From assembly GCA_028673005.1 (NCBI GenBank), contig CM054113.1:173150837-173214836 (forward strand): a stretch of 64,000 nt of DNA, given 5' to 3'. Origin of the DNA: Tanypteryx hageni (lineage: Eukaryota; Arthropoda; Insecta; Odonata; Petaluridae). The notes beneath the pieces are model-generated. The model had not been told where the DNA came from, searched no databases, and saw only the letters and a program-made list of their open reading frames with translations. This document shows positions 1 to 9,469 of this stretch, piece by piece. Both the position numbers and the translations under genes were made by a program. Every line of letters starts with the position of its first letter. Position 1 is the first letter of the stretch.

Positions 1-462
1 CGAGCCATCATCGGTCATAGAAAAAAAGCGCAAAATCTTCATTGCCTTCATCATTCAGACATCACCGACCATTTGGGAAAGGATGAGGTCAAGGTTTGAC
101 GTAATTTTAGCATTTTAACCGTCTCCGTTTATCTCCTATCGAGTCAGCCCGCAACTCATTAACCTTTAGAGAAGAATGGTTACGTCTTTGCAGGCTGTGA
201 GTTACACGAGCACACGTGACGCATTATTAAGGAATTACGGGCGTGGGTTGGTTAAGGGTGCGTCCGCGTTAGTAGGTGCGTCGGTGCTATTTTACTTTTA
301 CGACCGCGAGCCGCTTCATCTCCCGCTTTTTCCTTCGGCCTTCGAATTGCACGGTTTCGGTTTGCGCGATTTCGTTTTCACGCTGGTTATATGAAACGGT
401 AAAAGGAGCATTGCTGAATATAGCGCGATAAATTGTTGAATGTTGAGCTCAAGATTACGCTC

Positions 463-487
463 TAATGTAATGTAATGTAATGTAATA
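463..487. repeat. (TAATG)n microsatellite
   Basis: Five consecutive TAATG units, the last ending in TAATA, are visible directly. The array is short and close to perfect, so it is recent or actively slipping. Confidence 0.9.
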
Positions 488-1099
488 AACAATTTACCAC
501 GCACTCCCCATGAGGTAGACAAAGATTTTAGATTTCCAACAAATTGTTATATAAAAACATAATTATTCTTTTTTAATGAATTGCTATTATCTTACGTCCA
601 GCATATCTATTCATCGTAAAAATTTGTTTATCGTTTTATTAGCACTGAGATAATTCTGAGCTTGGAATGTTTCCCCCATATTATCAGGTCTAACTTTCGG
701 AAAACTCTAATGACAGCGCACGGTTTCGCTTTTCACGTGTTTCCCAGCAACGCTTGTATGGCACAAAGCGAGAGACGGGTGTATTTCAACGTAACTATTT
801 TTCCCCTCAGAACCGTACGCCTTTGTGCATTTTGCTCGCGAAACCGGGTTAATCTCTCCATCAAATTCGTCAACGCGGGCAGGACACGAAGCGAAAAAAT
901 GTATTAGCTTTCGCGTGTCCGGGTTTCTCTATAGCGCAAGTCGTTTTCGAGAAATAAAAACCATAAACTCGACGCGCACCGACCACCGCTGCGACCATCC
1001 GCGGCGGTAAACATCGTCAACGTGTTCGGGCCAGAAACATTTTCGACCCGCGTCGATATAAATCATCCTCTCTTTGTCACCCATTTCAACTTTTCGGGG

Positions 1100-1560
1100 A
1101 CGGTTCCGGATGATTCGAGCCGTCTCGCATGTATTAAAAAAAAAGAGGAAACGCTGGCAGACATTATGCGTTTTCCTCATTCGCGGCGAGGGGATTCTCT
1201 CAATCCATCTCATTCCCCCTCCCTTTCTGCGTTTTGTCCGCCTTTCCGGTTTCCGCCCGCAACGGCGGGAAATATAAATAAGTAGATGGCAGCAGCGCAC
1301 GGAGACAGATTTCGACCCTAGCCCTCTTGTGTCGGAGCCCCCGCCGCGTACGCCAGCGACCGACGCCGTCCTCACCTCCCCCGTCTCCCCCACCGCTTTG
1401 CATGCCGAAATTTATACGTATCAGCTACACGCGCCCCTTTGCTTCTCCACCCCCGCCCCGCTAAGGGGTGCTGCGAAAAAGGTCGTGTGTGCGGCGGAGC
1501 GGAGGAGAATTTACCATCGGCACGCGATTTCCTTTTTCTCTTCCAGTCAGCGCCACCGTT
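1100..1560. promoter_or_regulatory. CpG-dense GC-rich segment with a TATA-like box (speculative)
   Basis: This part is richer in G, C and CpG than its surroundings. It contains GGCGGGAAA (E2F-like) at about 1264-1272, running directly into TATAAATA at 1273-1280, with GC-rich sequence following. The arrangement resembles a core promoter, but no initiator, first exon or downstream coding sequence is recognisable. It may equally be GC-rich intergenic DNA. Confidence 0.15.
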
Positions 1561-2076
1561 GCGCTGGTTAAAATCCGGGGGATGAGATAAGATAAACGAA
1601 TGGCCCTATCGGGTTGCTCGGGTAACATTAATTCTCTCTCTCGCTCTCTCCTGTGTTCTCTTTTTATTTTTAAACTCGAAACTCTTATGCCGTCCATGAC
1701 GTTCGTTACGGTTATAAATACCCTTATTTTTGGATAATAAACGGCGAAATGAATTGGTAAGGTTGGGATGTTATTTTCAAGCGGGCGATCCAAACTAGAA
1801 TTGAGTATCGAGTGGAATTTTTTCGAGATCTCGTTGTAGTCGTTACTGAACATATCGGGCGAGAACCCTTGATTCTGATTGTATTTTTTGGTTAGGAATG
1901 AACTTGAAGCATAAAATTTGGTAAATCTGTTGCCATTGGACTTCTTCTCATAGAGCTATGTCGAGGAAAGTGCCTATAAAAACAACTACCAAACATTTGG
2001 ATAAAATGAAATACAACATGTCGCAGCTCATTGCCAACTTCCTCGTTTTTTTAGCATAGTTTAGAAACCTCTACAC

Positions 2077-2318
2077 CAGTGGTTCTTTAACTTTCAATTG
2101 TCCCCCTTGAATATAATGCGGCCCCATTTGAATCGAAAATAGTAAAAATAAGAAACTTTATTGCTAAGTTCTTCATTTACTGTAACTATTCATAATTTTT
2201 ATCGCTTCGTATTTCCAATAATTCCCTTCTAAATTTTTATAATTCGCGAAAACAACTTTTTTGGCATTTCACCTTAAATCCAAAATAATTTTGCGGCTCC
2301 CTGGGAGGCCGCGGCCTG
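2077..2318 (+). mobile_element. Non-autonomous hAT element, 242 bp, perfect 8-bp target duplication
   Basis: The 5' end reads CAGTGGTTCTTTAACTTT followed by a CCCCCTT stretch and GCGGCCCC, the usual opening of Charlie-like hAT elements. The right part has GCGGCTCCCTGGGAGGCC, typical of the subterminal 3' region of such elements, and stops at CCTG. CTCTACAC occurs at 2069-2076 and again at 2319-2326, a perfect 8-bp target site duplication, which is the hAT size. The expected 3' inverted repeat (like GAGAACCACTG) is absent, so the right terminus seems to have lost an internal piece while keeping CTG and the duplication. There is no coding capacity. Confidence 0.7.
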
Positions 2319-2326
2319 CTCTACAC

Positions 2327-5300
2327 GATCGCTCCCCTCTTCCTGGGAAGTTTCTGGATCCGACCCTGGTTTCATGTCGACTTTTACGTCCATCTACCGC
2401 CCAAGTCTTCCTCGTCAATAATAGAAGAAGCATTACCACTACGAGTCAAACCTCGCGTTATTACGTATCAATATAACCAGTGACATTATCGTATGGACTA
2501 TAAGCGTACAGATCTGAGAAAGTATGGGCGATGTGTGGCGCACCGGTTTTTTTTTAATAGTATAGTTTTGTGGCTAAGGGAGCCGACTGGATCGAGTGTC
2601 GGCCGAGAAGTTCTATCTTCTGCTTCCCTCAAGGAATACGCTTCTTTTGAATTCCTTGGCCTCTTAGTCCCCTTCGCAATGGTGGGTTCATAGGAAGAGG
2701 GAACTTGCAAGAAGGAAAGTTGCGGCTTAAAGGGTGGGAAGAGGGATAGCGAAGAGAAGAGAAAGTCATGGGGAGAGGGCGAAGAGGGGTGAAACTTACT
2801 GTCCTTAAACTTTTCGGTTGCCACCGAATTCCGTCCCGTAAGGCGACCTTGTAGTTTCGGGAGAGTTTTATTGAGGTGCGCAAACAAATGTTTAAGTTTG
2901 GTCTCTCTCTCTGGACCCTGTGTGAGTGTATGTGCGAAGATGGTAGTAGTATATTGCTGTCTTCGGTCGGTTCATTTGCATCGTGAAGTGTCCCTCCTCC
3001 ATTCCTCTTTTCGTCTCTCCTTCTGTTTCCTGAGTCTTTCTGTCAAGTTGAATTGCTTTTCCCATCGCCGAGTAAAGCTTGAAAGGTAAGGGTTTTTGCA
3101 AGGGTCTATTTGGTCGTAAAATTGAATTTTTGCGGTGGGAATTTCCTTTTTAAGTACTTTGTTTTCGAAGCGGCCGGGTTATTAAAGAGGAATTTTCTCT
3201 CGTCCTCGCCTCCGAAAAAGTTTTGTTTCGTTATTATTCGAGAATTAATTCAACGTGTTATTGACGTTCCATTACTCCGAATAACATATTTTTTTCACAC
3301 GTCATTAGTTGCGTTTGCGACCATATTTTCGTTTAATTGGTACGAGTTATGTCGGTGTCGAATTTTCCCGACAAATCCAAAACCACGGCGGCGTATTAAA
3401 AAAAAAGAACTCGCCGTAATTAAATTTTGGTCGAAATTTAATGCTCATTAAACAAAAGGTTTTTCCGTTATGCGACGGAAGGCCGTAAAATGTGTTTTTG
3501 TTCCATCGGTGGGCGTGGGCGTTACATTTTGTGATCGCATGCTTTTTTTATCCAGGGGTAATGAACTTGTCAATTCATTTAATGTCGTGCCCGAGTTTTT
3601 TTCGCGACCGGTTGGTCTGTTGTTTGTTCTCATTTATCGTGAGTAAAACGGTGCCAGGTACGCGAGGTTACTTTCCGCGCCTCAAGTTCTCGGTTTTCCG
3701 GTAAAGTACGGCGAAGTAACACGAGTAATCGGTGGAAAGATTTATTCAATCTTTTCGAGTCGAGCCGACCTTGTCACGGAACGAAAAATCGAGTAGGTTT
3801 CTTAAGACCCGTTTGGCGTATTGCGAATGTTTTAAAATTCGTTAATCACCTTATCTTCCGCTTTTCTTAGACCTTGAAGCTGCATAAATCCTTACCAGTT
3901 AACGTCCTCGGAGACTTTTGAGGGATGACGTCATTCAAGAGAATGTGCTCCAGTTGAAATTAAGCCGATTGTTGCAATTATTTTTATTTGTAATTAATTG
4001 TGGAAGGCGTAGTTCAGTGGATTTGATCGGTGATAACATAGAAAAATAACCATGTTCAATTCTGTTTTGTTTCTTATTCCATATTTTTAGCGCGTTTTTT
4101 TTAATGTGCTAGTAGTTTCACTTTGGCGTCTGTTCACTTGCTTAAATTAAAATTGTGACAAAACCGTAAAAGATAGGGAGCTAATACTTGGAAGGTAGAT
4201 TTCTGTACTGCTCTCATTTGTTTTTCTCTATATGTGAGTTGGGAAAAATATACAAGCTCGGATTGGGACCCATTAAAAATTTTGTTATTGAATATCTCCG
4301 AAGGTGTAAAAGATGGGAAGCTGAAAATTTGTGTATTTCCACATTAATGCTACTTATTCTCGAAAAGTTTGAGCTTCTGAAAACTTTACAGAGGTTGATA
4401 GGGAAACGTTCAAATTTTTTATGCAAAATTGATTGTTTTCTAAATTTAAATGTCTTTTTGGTAGTATCAATTACCCAAAAAAGTATATTTTTACGCAAAA
4501 TATGTTTATGCAGAATGACGATATACAATACTACGCTAACTTAGCTGTTAAGCCTCTCTCACTTATAGGATAACCTCACTTTCACTTGGTACCTCCATTA
4601 TAAATCAAACGCGGCTCTAGTGACCGAATATGTGGTAGTATTGCCAGATGTAAAATAAAAAACGCGCTATTTTTATTCATATTCATGAATGACAGTACTT
4701 GTTTTTTATTTTCCGTTTTGTAATTTTTACTTGAATGCAGGTGTTTTCTGTATTTAGTGGTGCCATCAATTTATAAATTTCATCCGCCGACGGCAAAAGT
4801 GTGCTTGGGTTAGATGGTTCCCATTTATAGATTGCGTCTCTTGTTTATTCTTCTGAACTCAATTTCAAAAGAATAAACGTCACATTCTGAGCCATTTTGT
4901 TGCGATATTTCCTTCTAAATATTTCAGAAGATTAATTTTTAGCTCGATATTGATGCTTCTTTTAACAACTTGCGAAGGCTTTATCGTCGAAGCCGTGTTA
5001 CGTCGATATGCTATTTCGATTTCCTTGAAGCCAAGCCCGGATGGATAGATCGTGATCTCATAAAAGACGTAATGTGACTCATACAAGTCATCCATATAAA
5101 CCGTTGATTTCATGGATAGTGAATTGTCTTCCTTGTTACGATATGAGGGCCTTTTTAAAAAAGAGTAATGGCTTTTCCCTTGTCGGCAAGGCGACATATT
5201 CGACGCCGTCCAAGTTTCACTCGTAATCGTATGTCGCCGATTAATCCCTAAAGCCCGGAGGACGTTTATAGAAATCCCACCCCAGGTGCCGAAGGTGATT

Positions 5301-5484
5301 GTTTTGGCGATGCAAGCGCCAATATTGCAAAAAATATAAAAACTCATAACTTTTCTCCTTTTTATTGTTTTTTCCTAGAACCAGTAATGTAATGTTTTCT
5401 TTTTAAACGTGCGAAAGGGCATCTTGAATCACTTTTACGTTGGTTTTCTTTCATTTATGATCATTCCTATGTTCACAAAAGTAT
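2327..5484. other. Non-coding stretch, no gene recognised
   Basis: AT-rich DNA with purine-rich patches (2690-2800) and no recognisable gene. The longest frame is a 155-codon minus-strand ORF at 4880-5347 of normal composition, which matches no family I know and could be chance. A weak tRNA A-box/B-box-like pair at about 4007-4065 was not accepted because no acceptor stem forms. Confidence 0.5.
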
Positions 5485-5553
5485 AGTGTTGCTTGCTGGG
5501 TGGTCCAGAATGCAACTTGGCGCTCGCCTCATGGAAAAGGTTGCGGATCCCTG
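5485..5553 (+). mobile_element. Isolated hAT 3' terminus
   Basis: The sequence ends in AAAAGGTTGCGGATCCCTG, matching the general 3' end of hAT elements (GGTTG..GACCCCTG). It is preceded by a subterminal stretch (AATGCAACTTGGCGCTCGCC) of the kind seen in non-autonomous hATs. The 8 bases that would be the target duplication are TTTTAGAT at 5554-5561, but no matching 5' end (CAGG..CCGCAACC) was found upstream. It is probably a truncated or heavily decayed copy. Confidence 0.45.
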
Positions 5554-5919
5554 TTTTAGATAAATGTTACGATTGTTATTTTTTAAAAGGCAGTTCATAA
5601 TTTTTATGTATTCTTGAGTTACTTTGTTTCGGAATCTTTATATAAGTCACATTAAAAAATTGCCCCTTTTTATTACTTTCTCATTATTCAGTAGAAGCTG
5701 AGATTGATGTTGTACATATGTAAGTATATTCTCAAGGAAGGAATCGCGTGGTTACAAAAAAGTGTTCACAAAATTTCAACTCTTTATAATAAATACGAAA
5801 TGCAGTAAAATTTATGAACAAAATATAATTATTAAGGCCAAAATTTCTTCTTTTAAAATATACCAAGGTTTTTAAGCTCAAATAATTTCCAGCGCGGTAA
5901 AAAATAAAGCTAGCAATGA

Positions 5920-5991
5920 CGCTCGACGTACTAACACGTCGGACGGCGGCATGTGATGTTTTCGCTCGATGTAATGACACATCGAACGGCG
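5920..5991. repeat. Two tandem 29-bp hairpin units with compensating stem changes
   Basis: Copies at 5920-5948 and 5963-5991 match at 24 of 29 positions. Each contains a 6-bp stem around a 6-nt loop: CGACGT-ACTAAC-ACGTCG (5924-5941) and CGATGT-AATGAC-ACATCG (5967-5984). Two of the five differences are a C/T and G/A pair at facing stem positions, so pairing is kept in both. CpG decay at both sites could produce the same pattern. Confidence 0.7.
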
Positions 5992-6027
5992 TTGAGGGGA
6001 TAAGGGTGCTGTCACATTGTCAGAGCC

Positions 6028-6056
6028 GAGTCATGACTCCCGAGTCATCATGACTC
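6028..6056. repeat. Paired GAGTCA/TGACTC palindromes
   Basis: GAGTCATGACTC (6028-6039) is a perfect 12-bp palindrome. GAGTCATCATGACTC (6042-6056) is the same palindrome with a one-base spacer plus an extra AT pair. Each half is an AP-1/bZIP-like half-site. The preceding CAGAGCC at 6021-6027 resembles a hAT terminus, so these may instead be subterminal transposon repeats. No partner end was seen. Confidence 0.6.
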
Positions 6057-6369
6057 TGGGACTGAGACATTGGCGAGTCGAGGTTTCGAGTAATTTCGTG
6101 TCCAGCTACCGTTTATAATGGACGTATCACGTCAATCATTGTTATTATACGGAATCGTGGACGTCGTTGTAGAAATCAATATGGGCTATAGGTCCATACT
6201 ATGAATGCAAAGCGGACAGAATTCGGAATATTTGGTCGCTTATGTCCAGCTTAGATTGACGACCTTTTTCATTATTTTTCGCGTGAGAAGTGATTTTTTT
6301 TAGAAGCTTCCATGATTGAAAATTGTTTTCGTAAACTGAATTGGTCCTGAAGAAGATTTAGAGACCTTA

Positions 6370-6525
6370 AATGCAAGAGAAATAAGAAACAAAGGTGTTG
6401 AGATGACTTAATATGCATGCTCGCATAAATCTGAAATTAAATTTTGAACTTTGAGAAGGAGAAAAAAATCTTGTACTTGATTTTTTCTCCTTCTCAAAGT
6501 TCAAAATTTAATGCAAGAGAAATAA
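6370..6525. repeat. Long near-perfect hairpin flanked by a 16-bp direct repeat
   Basis: The left arm 6436-6470 (35 nt) and right arm 6479-6512 (34 nt) are reverse complements, apart from one A/T run that differs by one base, around an 8-nt loop TTGTACTT. The 16-mer AATGCAAGAGAAATAA is present at 6370-6385 and again at 6510-6525, overlapping the end of the right arm. The stem is longer and more perfect than chance allows. It could be a foldback element, a template-switch product, or a source of small RNAs if transcribed. Confidence 0.8.
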
Positions 6526-6578
6526 TTTACATTAATTAAAAATATTCTTTTATACTTTATCATAACTTTTGCCTAGAT

Positions 6579-7293
6579 CAGGCGTCTCCAACCAGTCGAT
6601 CGCGAACGACCGGTCGATATTCGGCTCTTCTAAAGTCGATCGCGGAGCCTTCCCTCAGCGCTATTACTTTTTATTGAATCAAATGAGAAATGTTGAGACG
6701 ATATAGATTTCGACTTTGGTTGATGGAAATTTTTATAGTTCATTAGTGAATGTAGCTTTGAAAGTGAAGTTAATACTTGGCTCCATATATTTGTGTGAGT
6801 CAGCGTTTTCTTGGATGAATGGAACCAAAACAAAGCATCGCACCAGCTTAACAGACTGAGTGATAGCATTCGACTTGCAGTATCATCTTACACACCAGGG
6901 TTTTCCAGTACATATTGTAGAAAATATGCAGTGTCAGAGTTCCCATTTATTCAATAAATAATGCTTCATAACATATGATTTTTCTTTTACTATTAATGAA
7001 ATTTTATTTAAGTAAAATATTCTCTTGTTCAGAACGAAAATTCAAACTAAGTTTTTATTCCGGTTAGTTTAACTCAAATCGAATTGGTGGGACACGTTAA
7101 GCAGGATAGGTTATGACGCTGGTTTCTGTCTCCTAAAGTTTGGGAAAAATTTGCGTGGATTCTTCCCCCCTCTGCTCAAATCAATATTTCTCGCATCATG
7201 GCCCACGTAGACATAGGTACGCCCCTGGGTCGATCCTCGGTAAATTTACAAGTGAAAAGTAGATCTTTGGTGCTGAAAGGTTGAAGACACCTG
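6579..7293 (+). mobile_element. hAT deletion derivative, 715 bp
   Basis: The 5' terminus CAGGCGTCTCCAACC and the reverse complement of the 3' terminus, CAGGTGTCTTCAACC, match at 13 of 15 positions. Flanks GCCTAGAT (6571-6578) and GTCTAGAT (7294-7301) form an 8-bp target duplication with one mismatch, the hAT signature. The interior keeps a decayed transposase C-terminus (6770-6953). A second hAT-like 3' end, GTACGCCCCTG (7217-7227), lies inside, hinting at a nested or recombined copy. It cannot move by itself. Confidence 0.85.
6770..6953 (+). pseudogene. hAT transposase C-terminal (hATC dimerisation) remnant
   Basis: One frame reads YLCESAFSWMNGTKTKHR and then TSLTD, close to the conserved YLCE..FS.M...K.K.R..L of ZBED-like hAT transposases. 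The expected continuation, SIRLAVSSYTPGFSSTYCRK, is found in a different frame, so a frameshift lies near 6855-6862. The frame then ends in TAA at 6954-6956. Only the last ~60 residues of a protein normally longer than 500 remain, inside the TIRs of the 6579-7293 element. The fragment is inactive. Confidence 0.75.
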
Positions 7294-7350
7294 GTCTAGA
7301 TCATCCACCGGCGAAAGCGTTTTCATCGATGGTAATAAACTTGCCTAATT

Positions 7351-7566
7351 GCTTAAGGTTACATTTTTGTATTAAGTACATTCAATTGTTATTATGTAAT
7401 TTGGGCATTATGTATTGAGTGATACCTAAGCTGTTGTGACGGGAGTTCCTGTGACTTGAAGTTAAGAAGTAGTATATATTGTATAGGAAATGGTATCAAA
7501 AAGCTTATATTTTTGTATTAAGTAAACCCAATTTTTATTATGTAATTTGGGTATTATGCATTGAGT
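7351..7566. repeat. Tandem duplication of a ~65-bp segment
   Basis: Segments 7351-7420 and 7503-7566 are clearly homologous: both run GCTTA..TATTTTTGTATTAAGTA, then TTATTATGTAATTTGGG, then ATTATG.ATTGAGT, with a few substitutions and a 4-base gap. A following GTTGTGA.GGG stretch also appears in both, so the repeated unit is about 150 bp. It may be the remains of a terminal repeat or a local duplication. No coding frame is involved. Confidence 0.75.
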
Positions 7567-7569
7567 TGT

Positions 7570-9000
7570 GATGGGGACCCGCTGCCACCGGGACCTGCTC
7601 CCAATTGTAGCGTTTATGTGAATAAATAAAATTAATTGAAAGTCTGTTCGAAGCCTTGACTCCGCATCGCTAGGACTGATGGAAAAGTAAGGCAGGGGAT
7701 AGCTGTGACTCGGCTTAATTTGTTGTGAAAAGATTCGATTTTTGTCCGTATATAACCTATTCAAGGGCCTTGGGTGAGCCCTGGAACTCGATTCTGGCAC
7801 CCTTAACTCCTCAAGCCGCTTCGACGTACACCTGTACGGACCTTGCAATCCTGCCTCGGCAGATGTTGTCCGTACACTTCTCTTTACCCAAAATTAATTA
7901 TCAGGGCCATATATTTATCTTTTCCCCATAATTAAAATAAACGTGAGTGCCAAGGATGGCGAAATACTTTAGTGTGGCTCCTTTTAGGGCAAACAGGAAT
8001 AATAAAATTACAGGCTTGAGGGGTCAAAAGCTAGGTATTCTAATATGGAGCAAATCGAAACCGCAATGGATAAATTTAGTGGCGTTACTCGTTATTCGGA
8101 TTGTCTTGGAGAGATATTATAAAGGAACTATGAAACTCGATACATAGGTACTTTTTTTACGATTTCTTTTGGGTCAGTTCACGGCGTCTTTCATTTCAGT
8201 CTGATCGTTCCTCTGGCTGAGAAACAACGTGACCGCAAGTGAACTTCGTGTGAGGATGTGGGTCGCGGGTCGAATCCATCAGCCTTTCTATTTCCATCCC
8301 TCCCTTTTCGCCGAAGCCATTAGTCTATTTTCGGACGGCGTTTGTTTTCGGAAGTATATGAATGCGATGCGTTGGGTTTTTTATCTTCAATCTCGACGTA
8401 AGATCGCAAACCCGGCCCCGTTTCCTTTCCACCTTTAGGATTAGTGCTTGTGCGATTGAGTGAGTGAATGTGTGAGTGACATCAGGTCCCTGGCGTGGAG
8501 TAACAACCCCTAAACCTGTAAGTTTATAATTTTTATTGTCTTTTGCCTTTTCTTGCCTTTCCTCCCCCTTTTTCTTCGTGTGTCTCTAATTTTGAATTTT
8601 ACGGTCAAGGAGTTATTTCTTTTTAACATATAACGCATTGTTTAAGAGATATCTTATATTTTTAGCTGCCACCACCACGCCACCTACCGACGACTATTGT
8701 CAACAATTGACGCTTAGTTACGTCTTAGTAACGCTCCTTTTTCTTTTCTTAATTGTTGGAACTTTGTGGCTATATCCAATATCAGAAGGCTATGATTTGA
8801 GTTTATTTCTGTTTTTGAAGTCTAAAATGTTCTCGCAGTTTCTTAAAATATTTATTAATATGTAACCTATTTGGAATTTTTAGAAATATTACAGATATAG
8901 AGAAAGTCACGTGGTGGCCACATCAGATTATTTTTTCTTAATGCTAGTAATGAAATAAAATTATTCGATTAAAGTTAATTTAAAATACAATTGCTGCATA
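7570..9000. other. Non-coding stretch, no gene recognised
   Basis: No recognised gene. An acceptor-like TTTCCTTTCCACCTTTAG ends at 8439 and a donor-like CCT/GTAAGTTT follows at 8517-8525, bounding about 80 nt with stops in all three forward frames. At most this could be an untranslated exon. No other structure was found. Confidence 0.4.
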
Positions 9001-9002
9001 TA

Positions 9003-9467
9003 CAGCAAGTCCCTGCTATAGATCGAAGGTGCGGCCCAATAATTGCGACACGGAGCGAAACCTATTTTCCCTTATACGTAAAGATACCAGTTTGGGTTAC
9101 GTTCCTCGCGGACATTTTGTTACACATTTGTACCATTTGCACCCCAAATATTACATGATAATACAGTAGATAAGACTATATGTTAAAAACGAACTATCAA
9201 AACGAAATATACAAAGTTAATACATATAAAAACAGACACCCGAACCGATTCTGAAGCTGTAACTATCTGCATAAAATTTCGACCACATTGGGTCATTCGT
9301 CATTGAATGAATACATATTGCGACCCTATATGTGGTGGCGAAATGAAATTACATAAGTAATAATTAATTATAGTAATATTTTATATATTTAAATTGTAAT
9401 TTATTGAAAACGTTCCTAAATTCATTGGCGACGTATGTACGAAACGACGTGCAGCGGGGAATTACTG
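9003..9467. mobile_element. pogo/Tigger-like non-autonomous element, 465 bp, TA target duplication
   Basis: The left end CAGCAAGTCCCTGCTATAG and the reverse complement of the right end, CAGTAATTCCCCGCTGCACG, align over about 23 bp with several mismatches and both lead into a TCG. TA dinucleotides flank it at 9001-9002 and 9468-9469, as expected for Tc1/mariner-superfamily insertion. The CAGTA..CCCCGCT type of end is characteristic of pogo-like elements. The interior is AT-rich and non-coding. Confidence 0.6.
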
Positions 9468-9469
9468 TA

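Larger units (their letters stand above)
1..2068. other. Non-coding stretch, no gene recognised
   Basis: All reading frames are short and none resembles a protein family. The stretch contains a pentanucleotide repeat at 463-487, a GC- and CpG-richer part at about 1000-1560, and a CT-rich patch at 1630-1665. I see no splice-bounded coding exon. Confidence 0.6.

Noticed and set aside
4005..4075. Possible tRNA gene (GCGTAGTTCAGTGG and GTTCAATTC)
   Set aside because: A- and B-box-like words are roughly spaced, but no acceptor, D or anticodon stems form.
8440..8519. Possible 80-nt exon between TTTAG and GTAAGT
   Set aside because: There are stops in all three forward frames and no neighbouring exon; at most an untranslated exon, so not called.
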